A stretch of 64,000 nt of DNA from Marinomonas polaris DSM 16579 (GCF_900129155.1 NZ_FQVF01000015.1:62001-126000), one strand, 5' to 3'. Shown: positions 28,292 through 37,233, counted from the stretch's first letter. Notes: generated by a model not told the origin, from the sequence alone. Made by a program: numbers and translations.

Positions 28292-29365
28292 CTATTCGGC
28301 TTGGTAAGCCATCAATAAACGATGAATAAAAGCCAGCTTATTCCGCACTGCGGGAACCAAGACAAAAGGATATAAATCCGGTTGCCCCATACCACGATTC
28401 AGGTTGTTTACTGCAAAAGTCAACGGCACATATTGCGCGAGAATCTCGTCGAAATTATCGTGTCGATAAGGATCGATATTCACCATCACTGCAAGGTTTT
28501 GTCGATTCGAACCAACAGGTTGAAGACTCAAACCAAGATCGCTGGCCATTTCCAAGGTATCGACAATATGCAGGTAATGCGCCCATGTTTCTGCCCAGTC
28601 TTCCCAAGCATGTGAAGATGCATATACGCTTACGAAAGACTGCTGCCAATCTGGGTTTGGCGTTTTGTAATGAGCCTCTAACGCATCGGCGTAACTGGCA
28701 CGATCATCACCAAAAAGCGCTCTAAAATCTGCTAAAACCTGTTCATCATCAAAAACCAGCTGATCCCAATAATAATGGCCAATTTCATGGCGAAAATGTC
28801 CAATGACGGTTCGATAAGACTCTTTCATGTCCTCGCGCATTTGCTCACGATCAACCGAATTGCCCTCAGCAGCGTTAATAGTCACCTGTCCAGAAGCATG
28901 GCCTGTCATGGCGCTCACATCTTCTGGCACCACGTTATTTTCGGAAATAAAATCAAAAGACAAACCGTCTTCAGGTTCTGTTTTTTTACTTATCAAAGGC
29001 AAACCAAGACGCAACAAAGAATACACCAAGCGATGCTTAGCAAACTCCAGTTGTTGCCATGCTTGACGCTCTTCTATTTTTTCTAAATTCGGGATATGAC
29101 GATTCAATTCACACGCCATACAAAAAGTGCTGCCGCCCTCTTCCACCATCCAGTTACACACTTGATGTTGATGGTTTTCACAGTAGTACCAGCGCTTTGC
29201 TGGGATGGACTTATCGGCCATGGCGTACCAAGCATTATCAATCGACTTTAACGCACTAATTACCAATTGATCTGGCAAAAAGCCCAATGATGAAGAACAT
29301 TGCTCGCAGTGAGTGTTCTCAAATAACACCGTCTGTCCACATTGCTGGCAGCTGAAAATTTTCAT
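28292..29365 (-). CDS. Zinc-ribbon putative metallopeptidase
   Basis: A 357-aa protein of the putative zinc-binding metallopeptidase family (Peptidase_Mx). An N-terminal zinc ribbon (CQQC and CEQC, residues 5-25), a second Cys/His cluster (YYCENHQHQVCNW and FCMACELN), then the gluzincin-like HEIGH near residue 190 in FRHEIGHYYWDQL, with downstream acidic residues. Homologs are often annotated only as hypothetical. No signal peptide, so it acts in the cytosol if active. The ATG at 29365 has GGAG ahead and begins directly with the ribbon. Substrate unknown. Confidence 0.85.
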   Translation of the reverse strand: MKIFSCQQCGQTVLFENTHCEQCSSSLGFLPDQLVISALKSIDNAWYAMADKSIPAKRWYYCENHQHQVCNWMVEEGGSTFCMACELNRHIPNLEKIEERQAWQQLEFAKHRLVYSLLRLGLPLISKKTEPEDGLSFDFISENNVVPEDVSAMTGHASGQVTINAAEGNSVDREQMREDMKESYRTVIGHFRHEIGHYYWDQLVFDDEQVLADFRALFGDDRASYADALEAHYKTPNPDWQQSFVSVYASSHAWEDWAETWAHYLHIVDTLEMASDLGLSLQPVGSNRQNLAVMVNIDPYRHDNFDEILAQYVPLTFAVNNLNRGMGQPDLYPFVLVPAVRNKLAFIHRLLMAYQAE

Positions 29366-29556
29366 AAAACTCCTGCTATCAAAAGAGATAAGCCTGTAAA
29401 TGTAAAAAATGAAAAAGAGAGAAAAATCGAGCATCGAATCAGCTCAGCACAATTGCGCCTTGCTAGGATCATAGTTTACAGTACGGAAAAACGCCTACCT
29501 GTATACTTGCTCATATGGGATGTAATTTCCGCCAATCTAACCATTGAGACAACACA

Positions 29557-30573
29557 TTGCTGAAGAAAAACAACAAAAACTTCACCACTATTTCAGACGT
29601 TGCGAAATACGCTAAAGTGGGTAAGACCAGTGTTTCACGTTACCTTAATGGGGAACAAGACAAATTATCAGAAGAGCTGCGAGAAAAAATCGCGCAAGCC
29701 ATTGCTCATCTGGATTTTCGTCCTAACCATTCGGCTCGCATGCTGCGAGCAGGCCACTCAAAACTGATTGGACTCATGCTCGCCGATGTCACCAATCCAT
29801 ATTCCATAGACGTTTTACAAGGTGTGGAGCATATTTGTCGTCGCGAAGGTTACATGTTGATGGTCTGTAACACAGACAATGAAAAAGAGCTGCAAGATCG
29901 CTATTTAGCATTGCTAGAAGCGCACCGAGTCGATGGAATAATAGTGAACACATCGGGCATGGCGCAGAAACAAATTAGCAGTTTGGCACAAATATCTTGC
30001 CCTATTGTTCTGGTGGACAGAATCAATACCTCACTTGGCTTCGATACCGTTGGCTTGGATAATGAAGCCGCCGCAAAAGAAGCTTGCCAACATTTGCAAA
30101 CCAAGGCTTATGAAGCCATTCTCGTCATTACCAAATCTCTTGAAATTGACCCTCGCCAAGCTAGAGTTGATGCAATAAAAACCTTTACCCAAGAACATGA
30201 AAATATGTCTTGTGACATCATTGAAATCGAAAACATGACAGTCAGCCAGCTTTCCAAAGCAATTCGAGCTTTCATAGATGCAAACCCACACCGTAAAAAA
30301 GCCATCTTTACCACAAATGGTGTCGCCATGATGAGTACCGCGAAAGCCTTAAAACAACTAGACATGCGCATCGGTACACAAATAGGCTTAATCAGCATCG
30401 ACGATCCTGAATGGGCGCAACTGTTCGAAGGCGGCATTACCGTTATGCGCCAACCAACCCAACTCATAGGCCAAACCGCTTGTGAGCGTTTGCTTGCTAG
30501 AGTCCAAGGTAACAACAACCCCGCACAACACATAAAACTAAAAGCCGAACTCGTTATTCGTCATTCCACCTAG
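29557..30573 (+). CDS. LacI-family regulator of the sugar-acid TRAP operon (PtxS-like)
   Basis: A 338-aa LacI/GalR regulator: N-terminal helix-turn-helix TTISDVAKYAKVGKTSVSRYLNG, hinge SARMLRAGHSKLIG, and a periplasmic-binding-like core. The start is TTG at 29557 with GAGAC six bases ahead; no ATG fits the domain. It resembles PtxS/KdgR-type repressors. The next gene starts 167 bases downstream behind a perfect 18-bp palindrome, which is the likely operator. Expected behaviour: repression of the TRAP-kinase-reductase operon until a sugar acid binds. Confidence 0.9.
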   Translation: MLKKNNKNFTTISDVAKYAKVGKTSVSRYLNGEQDKLSEELREKIAQAIAHLDFRPNHSARMLRAGHSKLIGLMLADVTNPYSIDVLQGVEHICRREGYMLMVCNTDNEKELQDRYLALLEAHRVDGIIVNTSGMAQKQISSLAQISCPIVLVDRINTSLGFDTVGLDNEAAAKEACQHLQTKAYEAILVITKSLEIDPRQARVDAIKTFTQEHENMSCDIIEIENMTVSQLSKAIRAFIDANPHRKKAIFTTNGVAMMSTAKALKQLDMRIGTQIGLISIDDPEWAQLFEGGITVMRQPTQLIGQTACERLLARVQGNNNPAQHIKLKAELVIRHST

Positions 30574-30643
30574 TGCCTTTACAAAAAGTATTTAGATAAA
30601 AACAATTTGACTAAAAAACAACCATATAATTTTTTAAAAGCGA

Positions 30644-30676
30644 TTGACAAACTCTATTCATGGAATCGATTCCATG
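30644..30676 (+). promoter_or_regulatory. Promoter and LacI-type operator of the TRAP operon
   Basis: TTGACA at 30644-30649 as -35, followed by a perfect 18-bp palindrome CATGGAATCGATTCCATG (30659-30676) with the central CG typical of LacI-family sites. The palindrome covers the spacer/-10 area, so binding would block the promoter. Confidence 0.82.
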
Positions 30677-30740
30677 ATATCGTCTTTTGCCTAAAGTGTG
30701 ATCATCATAATCATAAAAATCGATCCATAATGGAGTTACC

Positions 30741-31739
30741 ATGAAAAAACTATTTACTCTGCTAACCGCTGCTGCTGCCATTTCTCTCGCTGGATGCAGT
30801 GATGACTCAGCCAAATCTGACACGATTAAAATCGTTGCTGCCCACAATCAAACCAACCTCTCTAGTCCATACCAAACTGGCATGCTGAAACTGAAAGAAG
30901 TCGCCGATAAATCAGGTCTTTTCAATGTAGAAGTACACGCAGGAACCATTGGTACCAATGAAAATGAATTGGTTGAAAAACTGGTACTTGGCGGCGCGGA
31001 CATGGTTCTGGTTTCACCTGGCTTTATGACATCATCAGGTATTGAAGAAGTGGACCTGTTCTCTTTGTTGTACTTGTTTAACGATTACAGCCATTGGGAA
31101 AAAGTGGTTGATGGCAAAGTAGGTAAGGATATTGCCGACATCATCTATACCAAGTCTGGTGAAAAGTACCGTGTCGCCGCTTATTGGACCGCCGGTGTTC
31201 GTCACTGGTATGGCAAGCAACCGGTTAATTCCTTTGCAGACGTAAAAGGCATGAAAATCCGTACTCAAACGTCCGGCGTAGTGTCTCAATACTGGAAAGA
31301 AATCGGCGCTGTACCAACCTCAGTTGCTTGGGCTGAACTTTACCAAGCGCTATCAAGCAATGTGGTTGATGCTGCCGAAAATGCTTATCCCTACTTCATT
31401 CCAATGGAACACCACAAAACATCCAACGGTAAGTACATTTCTGAAACCGGTCATGACTATACCACTCGTCTATTGCTAGTGCGTAATTCAGTATGGGAAA
31501 GCTTCAATGATGAACAGCGTACGGCCTTCAACCAAGCAGTAAAAGAGGCGACTAAAGCGGAACGCCAAGCGTTATATAGTGAAGAGTCTACTTACAAGCA
31601 AAAAGCCATTGATGATGGTGCCATCGTTAATACGTTAGACCGCACTCCTTTCATTGAAAAAGCACGCTCTATCCAAGATCAGTGGGCGGCGAAAAATGGC
31701 ATGACAGAGGTTCTTGAAACCATCCGTCAGACTAAATAA
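30741..31739 (+). CDS. dctP: TRAP transporter solute-binding protein, DctP family
   Basis: A 332-aa binding protein with a lipoprotein signal: LAGC puts the lipidated Cys at residue 19, less common than free periplasmic DctP proteins. DctP marks are GTNENELVEKLVLGGADMVL, the central substrate-clamp region FADVKGMKIRTQTSG with the conserved Arg, and YQALSSNVVDAAENA. It hands a carboxylate substrate to DctQM using the sodium gradient. Context with a sugar-acid kinase and 2-hydroxyacid dehydrogenase suggests a hexonate such as 2-ketogluconate. Confidence 0.93.
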   Translation: MKKLFTLLTAAAAISLAGCSDDSAKSDTIKIVAAHNQTNLSSPYQTGMLKLKEVADKSGLFNVEVHAGTIGTNENELVEKLVLGGADMVLVSPGFMTSSGIEEVDLFSLLYLFNDYSHWEKVVDGKVGKDIADIIYTKSGEKYRVAAYWTAGVRHWYGKQPVNSFADVKGMKIRTQTSGVVSQYWKEIGAVPTSVAWAELYQALSSNVVDAAENAYPYFIPMEHHKTSNGKYISETGHDYTTRLLLVRNSVWESFNDEQRTAFNQAVKEATKAERQALYSEESTYKQKAIDDGAIVNTLDRTPFIEKARSIQDQWAAKNGMTEVLETIRQTK

Positions 31740-31755
31740 CGCTCTCTGCTAGCCT

Positions 31756-31778
31756 AGCTCCGAGGACTCCTCGGAGCT
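31756..31778 (+). repeat. Intercistronic hairpin between dctP and dctQ
   Basis: Ten-base perfect stem AGCTCCGAGG / CCTCGGAGCT with a three-base loop, 16 bases after the dctP stop. No T run, so it more likely stabilises dctP mRNA than terminates. Confidence 0.7.
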
Positions 31779-31793
31779 TCAAGGATATATGGT

Positions 31794-32291
31794 ATGAAAA
31801 TACTGACTAATTTTATTGCTCGACTCCAAATCAGTTTAGGCGTTTTGCTACTGGTGATTTTCCTCGCCGCGACCTTGATTCAAGTAGTTACTCGCTACCT
31901 AGGTATTTCGGTGTTATGGACGGAAGAAATCGCCGTAAATTCTTTTATCTGGGCCATGTTCCTTGGCACAGCAGTCATGGTAAAAGAAAACAAACACTTT
32001 GGTTTTGACGTTCTCACGCATTATTTCCAAGGCGATAAACGCTCGGTTTTAGTGATTATTCAGAATCTTATCATGTTGATTTTCTGTTTATTCTGCTCGC
32101 TATACAGTGTTGAAATCACTCAAGCATTTTGGAACTCGCGCTGGATCAGTATCCCTGAATTTCGACAAGGCTATGTGTGGCTGATTATGCCAATCACCTT
32201 TATTAGCTCCAGTGTTTATCTGGTGGATAATATCTACAACGAAGCGAAAACATTGTCTTGCTTCAAGGGGGCTTCATGGAACTCGCGTTAA
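31794..32291 (+). CDS. dctQ: TRAP transporter small permease, DctQ
   Basis: A 165-aa four-helix inner-membrane protein. The DctQ pattern is clear: VVTRYLGISVLWTEEIAVNSFIWAMFLG and VKENKHFGFDVL. It couples the binding protein to the large permease. Its end overlaps the start of dctM by 16 bases. Confidence 0.92.
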   Translation: MKILTNFIARLQISLGVLLLVIFLAATLIQVVTRYLGISVLWTEEIAVNSFIWAMFLGTAVMVKENKHFGFDVLTHYFQGDKRSVLVIIQNLIMLIFCLFCSLYSVEITQAFWNSRWISIPEFRQGYVWLIMPITFISSSVYLVDNIYNEAKTLSCFKGASWNSR

Positions 32292-33535
32292 TCACCTTAT
32301 TATTTGTTGGTCTTATTATTCTTGGGATACCCATTGCCTTCTCTATCGGTATCGCTTCTTTAGTGGGTATTGGTACCATGACTGGCGCGCCAACGACCAT
32401 GATCCCAATGAAGATGTTCTACGGCCTTAACTCTTATGTGTTACTCGCTGTGCCACTATTTGTGTTAACAGCTAACATCATGAACAGCGGCCAGATATCT
32501 CATCGACTTATCAACTTTTCTATCGCCTTAGTCGGTCGCAAACCGGGCGGGCTTGGTCACGCAAACGTATTGGTCTCCATGTTGTTTGCTGGTGTTAGTG
32601 GATCGTCTACTGCCGATACAGCTGGCGTGGGAAAAATCCTCATACCTAACATGATCAACAAAGGCTACAGTCGCGAAATGTCGGTTGGAGTTACAGCCGC
32701 CTCGTCTACCATTGGTGGCATTATTCCACCTAGTATTACCATGGTAATTTATGGTGGACTGACGAATACCTCGGTTGGGCAATTGTTTATCGGCGGCATG
32801 GTGCCTGGGATTTTGATCGGCCTTGGAATGATGTTTGTCATTAGTATTATTGCCAAACGTGACAACTTGCCGATGATGGAAAAGATCAGTCGTGCGGAAT
32901 TTATCGCTCTAAGCAAAGACGCCATTCCTGCGATGATCACGCCTCTTATCATTATTGGTGGTATTGTTTTTGGTGTCTTCACTCCAACAGAAGCTGCAGC
33001 GTTCTCAGCAGTTTATGCTTACTTCGTTAGTGCGTATTACTACAAATCCATCAGCCTCAAAGATTTGCCAAAGATTTTCACCGAAACCTTAAAGCTTAGC
33101 TGCTTATCACTATTTGCTTTGGCGGCAGCTTCGGCTCTCGGGGAATTCCTTGGCTATTATCAAATCAATGCGATGGTATCGAACTTTTTCAGTGGAATAG
33201 GCAATAATGAATACTTGTTCCTATTCATTATTGTGGCCTTTTTCCTATTTATCGGCACCTTTATGGATGCCATTCCAGCCATGGTGCTGTTTGTACCGGT
33301 TATTTATCCTGTCGCACTTACATTAGGAGTCGACCCAGTTCAACTCGGCATTGTGGTTATTATTACTTTATCCATTGGCTTAATTACACCGCCTTATGGT
33401 TTGTGTTTGTTAATAGCAAGTGCCATTGGCGAACTGTCCATAGACAAGTCATTCAAAGCGGTTATGCCATATATTTCAGTCATCATACTAGTACTGGTTG
33501 CCGTTATATTCATGCCATTTATATTGTTGATATAG
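32276..33535 (+). CDS. dctM: TRAP transporter large permease, DctM
   Basis: A 419-aa inner-membrane carrier with about twelve helices, the ion-coupled translocation subunit. Marks: VLLAVPLFVLTANIMNSGQIS, MLFAGVSGSSTADTAGVG, AASSTIGGIIPPSI and IGLITPPYGLCL. I start at the ATG at 32276 behind AAGGGGG; a frame opening at 32258 is longer by six residues. Overlap with dctQ indicates coupled translation. Confidence 0.94.
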   Translation: MELALITLLFVGLIILGIPIAFSIGIASLVGIGTMTGAPTTMIPMKMFYGLNSYVLLAVPLFVLTANIMNSGQISHRLINFSIALVGRKPGGLGHANVLVSMLFAGVSGSSTADTAGVGKILIPNMINKGYSREMSVGVTAASSTIGGIIPPSITMVIYGGLTNTSVGQLFIGGMVPGILIGLGMMFVISIIAKRDNLPMMEKISRAEFIALSKDAIPAMITPLIIIGGIVFGVFTPTEAAAFSAVYAYFVSAYYYKSISLKDLPKIFTETLKLSCLSLFALAAASALGEFLGYYQINAMVSNFFSGIGNNEYLFLFIIVAFFLFIGTFMDAIPAMVLFVPVIYPVALTLGVDPVQLGIVVIITLSIGLITPPYGLCLLIASAIGELSIDKSFKAVMPYISVIILVLVAVIFMPFILLI

Positions 33536-33562
33536 GCTAAAAACAAGAAGGAATCATCCATT

Positions 33563-34522
33563 ATGGAAACAAATCAAACACACTCTTTTGTTACTCTTGG
33601 TGAAGCAATGGCCATGTTTGTAGCGAAAACACCGGGGCAACTCGCTGACATTGAAGAATTCCATCGTTCTTTAGCTGGGGCGGAAGTCAATGTCGCTATC
33701 GGTATGGCACGTTTAGGTTTTGAAGCCAGCTATATTAGTAAAGTAGGTAAAGACAGCTTTGGGCAGTTTATTCGCCAAGCAATAAGCAAAGAAAACATTC
33801 GCACTGATTGGATTTCTGAAAGCGCCAACCATGCTACTGGTTTTATGCTGAAGTCCAATGTAACCGATGGCAGCGATCCTAAGGTCGAGTATTTCCGTCG
33901 TAACTCTGCCGCGTCAACATTAAGCGCAACAGACATTGACAACACTTTATTCAAAGCAGGCGCACATTTGCATCTAACTGGTGTCGCCGCAGCGGTATCG
34001 GTACCAATGCGAGACGCAGCAAAACACGCGTTAGAACTCGCTAAGAAACAAGGCTGCAGCGTCTCTTTTGACACAAACTTACGCCCTTCCCTTTGGCCTA
34101 ATCAAGCAACCATGGTAGCAACCATCAATGAATTTGCTTTTGCCAGCGACATTGTTTTACCAGGTATAGAAGAAGGTAAAATCCTCGCCAATAGTGATCA
34201 ACCAGAGGTGATTGCCGACTTTTATCTTCAGCGTGGCGTCAAAACGGTTATCGTCAAACTCGGTAGCAAAGGCGCATACTTTAAAACCCGTAATGGTGAA
34301 TCTGGCATAGTCGCTGGCTTCCCTGTAGTAAAAGTAGTAGATACAGTTGGAGCGGGAGATAGCTTTGCTGTTGGCGTGATATCTGCTCTACTAGATGGTA
34401 AAACAATAGAACAAGCCGCTCGTCGCGGAAACCTGCTCGGCTCTCTGACAGTCCAGGTTCGTGGCGACAGCGAAGGCTTGCCAACTCGTGCACACCTCAA
34501 TGATTTAGAGAAAGCAGTTTAG
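33563..34522 (+). CDS. PfkB-family sugar-acid kinase (2-ketogluconate or KDG kinase)
   Basis: A 319-aa ribokinase-fold kinase. N-terminal LGEAMAMFVAKTPGQL, the sugar-binding GAEVNVAIGMARLG, and the catalytic/anion-hole DTVGAGDSFAVG near residue 262 are intact. Sequence alone fits KDG kinase or 2-ketogluconate kinase (KguK). With a 2-hydroxyacid dehydrogenase as next gene, 2-ketogluconate kinase making 2-keto-6-phosphogluconate is the better guess, as in the Pseudomonas kgu operon. Good ribosome site (AAGGAAT) 27 bases after dctM. Confidence 0.86.
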   Translation: METNQTHSFVTLGEAMAMFVAKTPGQLADIEEFHRSLAGAEVNVAIGMARLGFEASYISKVGKDSFGQFIRQAISKENIRTDWISESANHATGFMLKSNVTDGSDPKVEYFRRNSAASTLSATDIDNTLFKAGAHLHLTGVAAAVSVPMRDAAKHALELAKKQGCSVSFDTNLRPSLWPNQATMVATINEFAFASDIVLPGIEEGKILANSDQPEVIADFYLQRGVKTVIVKLGSKGAYFKTRNGESGIVAGFPVVKVVDTVGAGDSFAVGVISALLDGKTIEQAARRGNLLGSLTVQVRGDSEGLPTRAHLNDLEKAV

Positions 34523-34565
34523 AGAAGAGCGACCTAGAAAGAGGCAACTAAAAAGGAATAGTAGG

Positions 34566-35543
34566 ATGAAGAAAAAAGTAATTTTGTACCGAGACATTCC
34601 AGCAGAAGAACGCCAGCGACTTGAAGCACAGTATGACGTTACCTTCTTTAATAATATCAATGAAGATAACAAAGGTGCCTTCATAGCTGCCCTTGCTGAC
34701 GCGGAAGGCTTAATTGGCACCAGCACTAAAATGAGTTCAGAGCTATTGAGCCTTGCACCTAAGCTAAAAGCCGCATCAACGATTTCCGTCGGCACAGATC
34801 TATATGACTTAAATTATCTCACTGAGCGTGGCATTCCTTTGATGCACACACCTGGCGTACTGAACGAAACCACCGCCGATACATTATTCACTCTGATTAT
34901 GTGTGCGGCTCGACGTGCTGTTGAGCTATCTAACATGGTGCGAGAAGGTCGCTGGACCAGCAACATAGGCGAAGCCCTTTACGGTACAGATGTGCACGGT
35001 AAAACCCTTGGCATTATTGGTATGGGTCGCATTGGTTATGCGATTGCTAAGCGTGGGCATTTTGGTTTTGATATGAAGATTCAATACAGCAACCGCAATC
35101 GTAAACCAGATGCTGAACAAGACTTAAACGCTACTTATATGGAGATGGAAGAACTGCTTCAAACGTCAGACTTCGTCTGTGTGATGACGCCGTTAACACC
35201 AGAAACCGAACGATTGATTGGCGCAAAAGAATTCGCCATGATGAAGAAAAGCGCTATTTTCATCAATGGTTCCCGTGGCAAAGTGATTGACGAAGCGGCT
35301 CTTGTCGACGCCCTAAGCAATGGCACTATTCGTGCAGCCGGTTTAGACGTCTTTGAAGTCGAACCGCTATCGGGCGACTCACCGCTTTGTAAACTCGACA
35401 ATGCAGTCTTGTTTCCACACATCGGCTCAGCAACGGCAGAAACACGTCTTGCTATGATTACTTGCGCTGTGGACAACCTGATCAATGCACTTAATGGTGA
35501 TATATCACAAAACTGCGCCAATCAACATTTGTTAGACAGATAG
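34566..35543 (+). CDS. D-2-hydroxyacid dehydrogenase (2-ketogluconate-6-phosphate reductase type)
   Basis: A 325-aa NAD(P)-dependent enzyme of the GhrB/KguD group. Nucleotide site GIIGMGRIGYAIAKRG near residue 150; catalytic Arg in INGSRGKVIDEAAL, Glu in GLDVFEVEPL, and His in FPHIGSAT. In the Pseudomonas kgu pathway it reduces 2-keto-6-phosphogluconate to 6-phosphogluconate, which enters the Entner-Doudoroff route. It could equally be a glyoxylate/hydroxypyruvate reductase. Last gene of the operon, ending in a terminator. Confidence 0.88.
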   Translation: MKKKVILYRDIPAEERQRLEAQYDVTFFNNINEDNKGAFIAALADAEGLIGTSTKMSSELLSLAPKLKAASTISVGTDLYDLNYLTERGIPLMHTPGVLNETTADTLFTLIMCAARRAVELSNMVREGRWTSNIGEALYGTDVHGKTLGIIGMGRIGYAIAKRGHFGFDMKIQYSNRNRKPDAEQDLNATYMEMEELLQTSDFVCVMTPLTPETERLIGAKEFAMMKKSAIFINGSRGKVIDEAALVDALSNGTIRAAGLDVFEVEPLSGDSPLCKLDNAVLFPHIGSATAETRLAMITCAVDNLINALNGDISQNCANQHLLDR

Positions 35544-35563
35544 CCTTTTGGCTATCTGTTTCT
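35536..35563 (+). terminator. Terminator of the sugar-acid operon
   Basis: Ten-base perfect arms ACAGATAGCC / GGCTATCTGT with a TTTT loop and T-rich tail, overlapping the final stop codon region. Confidence 0.8.
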
Positions 35564-35634
35564 CCTCTAATATATCTTTCTACTCGCTTCTTTTAGTAAC
35601 AATATATTGATCCAAATCAGCTGTCATAAAAATT

Positions 35635-35653
35635 GCTAATGATAATCTTTCAC
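35635..35653 (+). promoter_or_regulatory. Fur-like box upstream of the DoxX gene
   Basis: GCTAATGATAATCTTTCAC agrees with the 19-bp Fur consensus at 15 positions by my count, strongest in the left half (TAATGATAATC). It lies 15 or 45 bases ahead of the likely starts. Confidence 0.45.
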
Positions 35654-35667
35654 TTATGGAGACCACT

Positions 35668-36273
35668 ATGGAAACCACTAAAGTCGAGAGGGATAGCATG
35701 TCTAAATTACCTGTTTTTAAAAATGAAAAAAATAACCTTTATTTGCCATTTATGAGCAGCTTCTACAATACGTTTGCTCAACCATTTGGCTGGGCACTGT
35801 TCCGTATTGTTATCGGCGGAATGCTTGTTGTTGAGGGCTGGCCAAAGATCATAGCTCCCTTTGCTCAAGTCGGCTTTGTTGAAAACTTAGGCTTCTATCC
35901 AGGTTGGCTTTGGTCACCAATGTTGGCGGGGATGCAATTTTTTGGCGGTATGTTCATTGCGGTGGGTTTGCTAACTCGACCAATCGCTCTGGCAAATGCA
36001 GTCATGTTAGCCATCACATTATGGTTCCATTTCGCTCATCCTTATGGCGATGCTTTATTAACTCAAGCAGGCATAGATGCGCTGAACTCTGGTAGTGATT
36101 TTTTTACTCCAAATGGCATAAAACGCTTAGCGGATGGCGGCGGCGCTTTTCTTACTTCAGTACAACTAAAAGCAGAACTTGCCTCTATCTTCTGGACTGC
36201 TGGTGCATTGTTAATCGCAGCGTTCGGCGGGGCTCATTTCTCACTAGATCGTCTATTCAAAAAACAGTTCTAA
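35668..36273 (+). CDS. DoxX family membrane protein
   Basis: A DoxX-type inner-membrane protein of about 201 aa with four helices (ALFRIVIGGMLVVEGWPKI, FFGGMFIAVGLLTRPIALAN). Relatives include thiosulfate:quinone oxidoreductase subunits and redox-stress proteins; the exact role is open. Starts at 35656, 35668 (GGAG ahead) and 35698 (AGAGGGAT ahead) are all in frame; the last gives 191 aa. A long periplasmic loop holds DALNSGSDFFTPNGIK. A Fur-like box lies just upstream, suggesting iron or redox control. Confidence 0.85.
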   Translation: METTKVERDSMSKLPVFKNEKNNLYLPFMSSFYNTFAQPFGWALFRIVIGGMLVVEGWPKIIAPFAQVGFVENLGFYPGWLWSPMLAGMQFFGGMFIAVGLLTRPIALANAVMLAITLWFHFAHPYGDALLTQAGIDALNSGSDFFTPNGIKRLADGGGAFLTSVQLKAELASIFWTAGALLIAAFGGAHFSLDRLFKKQF

Positions 36274-36289
36274 AATTTTATCTCATAAA

Positions 36290-36320
36290 AAAGGAAGAGA
36301 TGTACACCATCTCTTCCTTT
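36290..36320. terminator. Bidirectional terminator
   Basis: Thirteen-base perfect arms AAAGGAAGAGATG / CATCTCTTCCTTT with a five-base loop, between the DoxX gene and the convergent signal-peptidase-like gene. Confidence 0.75.
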
Positions 36321-36376
36321 CATCAATTCTTATTCTGTCTTTCTAAACAAAAACTAAAGTACTTAGTTGAAATAAA

Positions 36377-37204
36377 TTACCGCTTAATCTTATTACCAAT
36401 CCGACTAAACTCTTTTGAAAGCCAAATATAGGTGACTATACCAATCACATCAGATTCAGGTAACGCGCCCCAGTAACGGCTGTCATTACTATTATCTCGC
36501 CAATCACCCAACAAAAATACTTGGCCTTCTGGCACAACTCTTTCTGGCATAGAAATAGAAACATCACTGCATCGGAAACTCTCATCTACTGAGGCAATTA
36601 GCTCTGGCTCACCATTTAACATAACTTGGCCATCTTTAATAGCAACCTTGTCATTCCCTAAGGCGACAATTCGCTGCGTAAACAGCACTTGTCTATTATT
36701 GGGATAACGAAACACAACCACATCGCCAATATTTAAAGACTGATCTTGTGTATCGACGGCAATGTAATCACCAGGTTGTAAAGTTGGTTTCATAGGATTA
36801 GAAGGAACTTGATACAACTCAAAACCTAGCATCGAGCCACGAGACGAAATTAGAGTTTGGCTAACAACCAGAATCAAAGCAAAAATAGCCAAGTACCAAT
36901 ACCATCGATTATAAGGTTTCAATTCGTAGGTTTTATTGGCTAAAGCAAGCCTTACTGCACTGAACATGGCGTATAAATACAGACATGCTAAAAATAGAAT
37001 CAAAAACCAAATACCATAAGCTGTCGATAACAAGCCCAGCTTACCTAATAAAAAAAGTACGCCGTATTGAAGTAAAAACAGCAATAAACCTTTCTTAACA
37101 TTACCAGCGTAGACATGCCCTAAGCCCGGTGAAAGGATCGATAATACTAACGCCACAATGGGTTTTCTTTTCTTAATCACGCCTTGCTTCCTTTCGATTA
37201 TCAA
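36377..37204 (-). CDS. Signal peptidase I-like protein lacking both catalytic residues
   Basis: A 275-aa S26-family protein. Residues 15-115 form about four membrane segments, opening with a TM2-like SPGLGHVYAGNVKKGL; the S26 domain follows. Box E (GDWRDNSNDSRYWG, 233-246) is intact. In box B the usual S-G-S-M reads S135-N-P137-M138-K-P-T, so the nucleophile Ser is Pro. In box D the general-base Lys before Arg is Gln (Q177-R178). Both changes are clear in the DNA (CCT, CAG). The frame is intact and well expressed-looking, so I read it as a pseudo-protease, not a broken gene. It follows a small membrane-protein gene by 29 bases. Confidence 0.85.
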   Translation of the reverse strand: MIIERKQGVIKKRKPIVALVLSILSPGLGHVYAGNVKKGLLLFLLQYGVLFLLGKLGLLSTAYGIWFLILFLACLYLYAMFSAVRLALANKTYELKPYNRWYWYLAIFALILVVSQTLISSRGSMLGFELYQVPSNPMKPTLQPGDYIAVDTQDQSLNIGDVVVFRYPNNRQVLFTQRIVALGNDKVAIKDGQVMLNGEPELIASVDESFRCSDVSISMPERVVPEGQVFLLGDWRDNSNDSRYWGALPESDVIGIVTYIWLSKEFSRIGNKIKR

Positions 37205-37233
37205 TCTTTATCTGTTAATACCTTAACTGCGTA

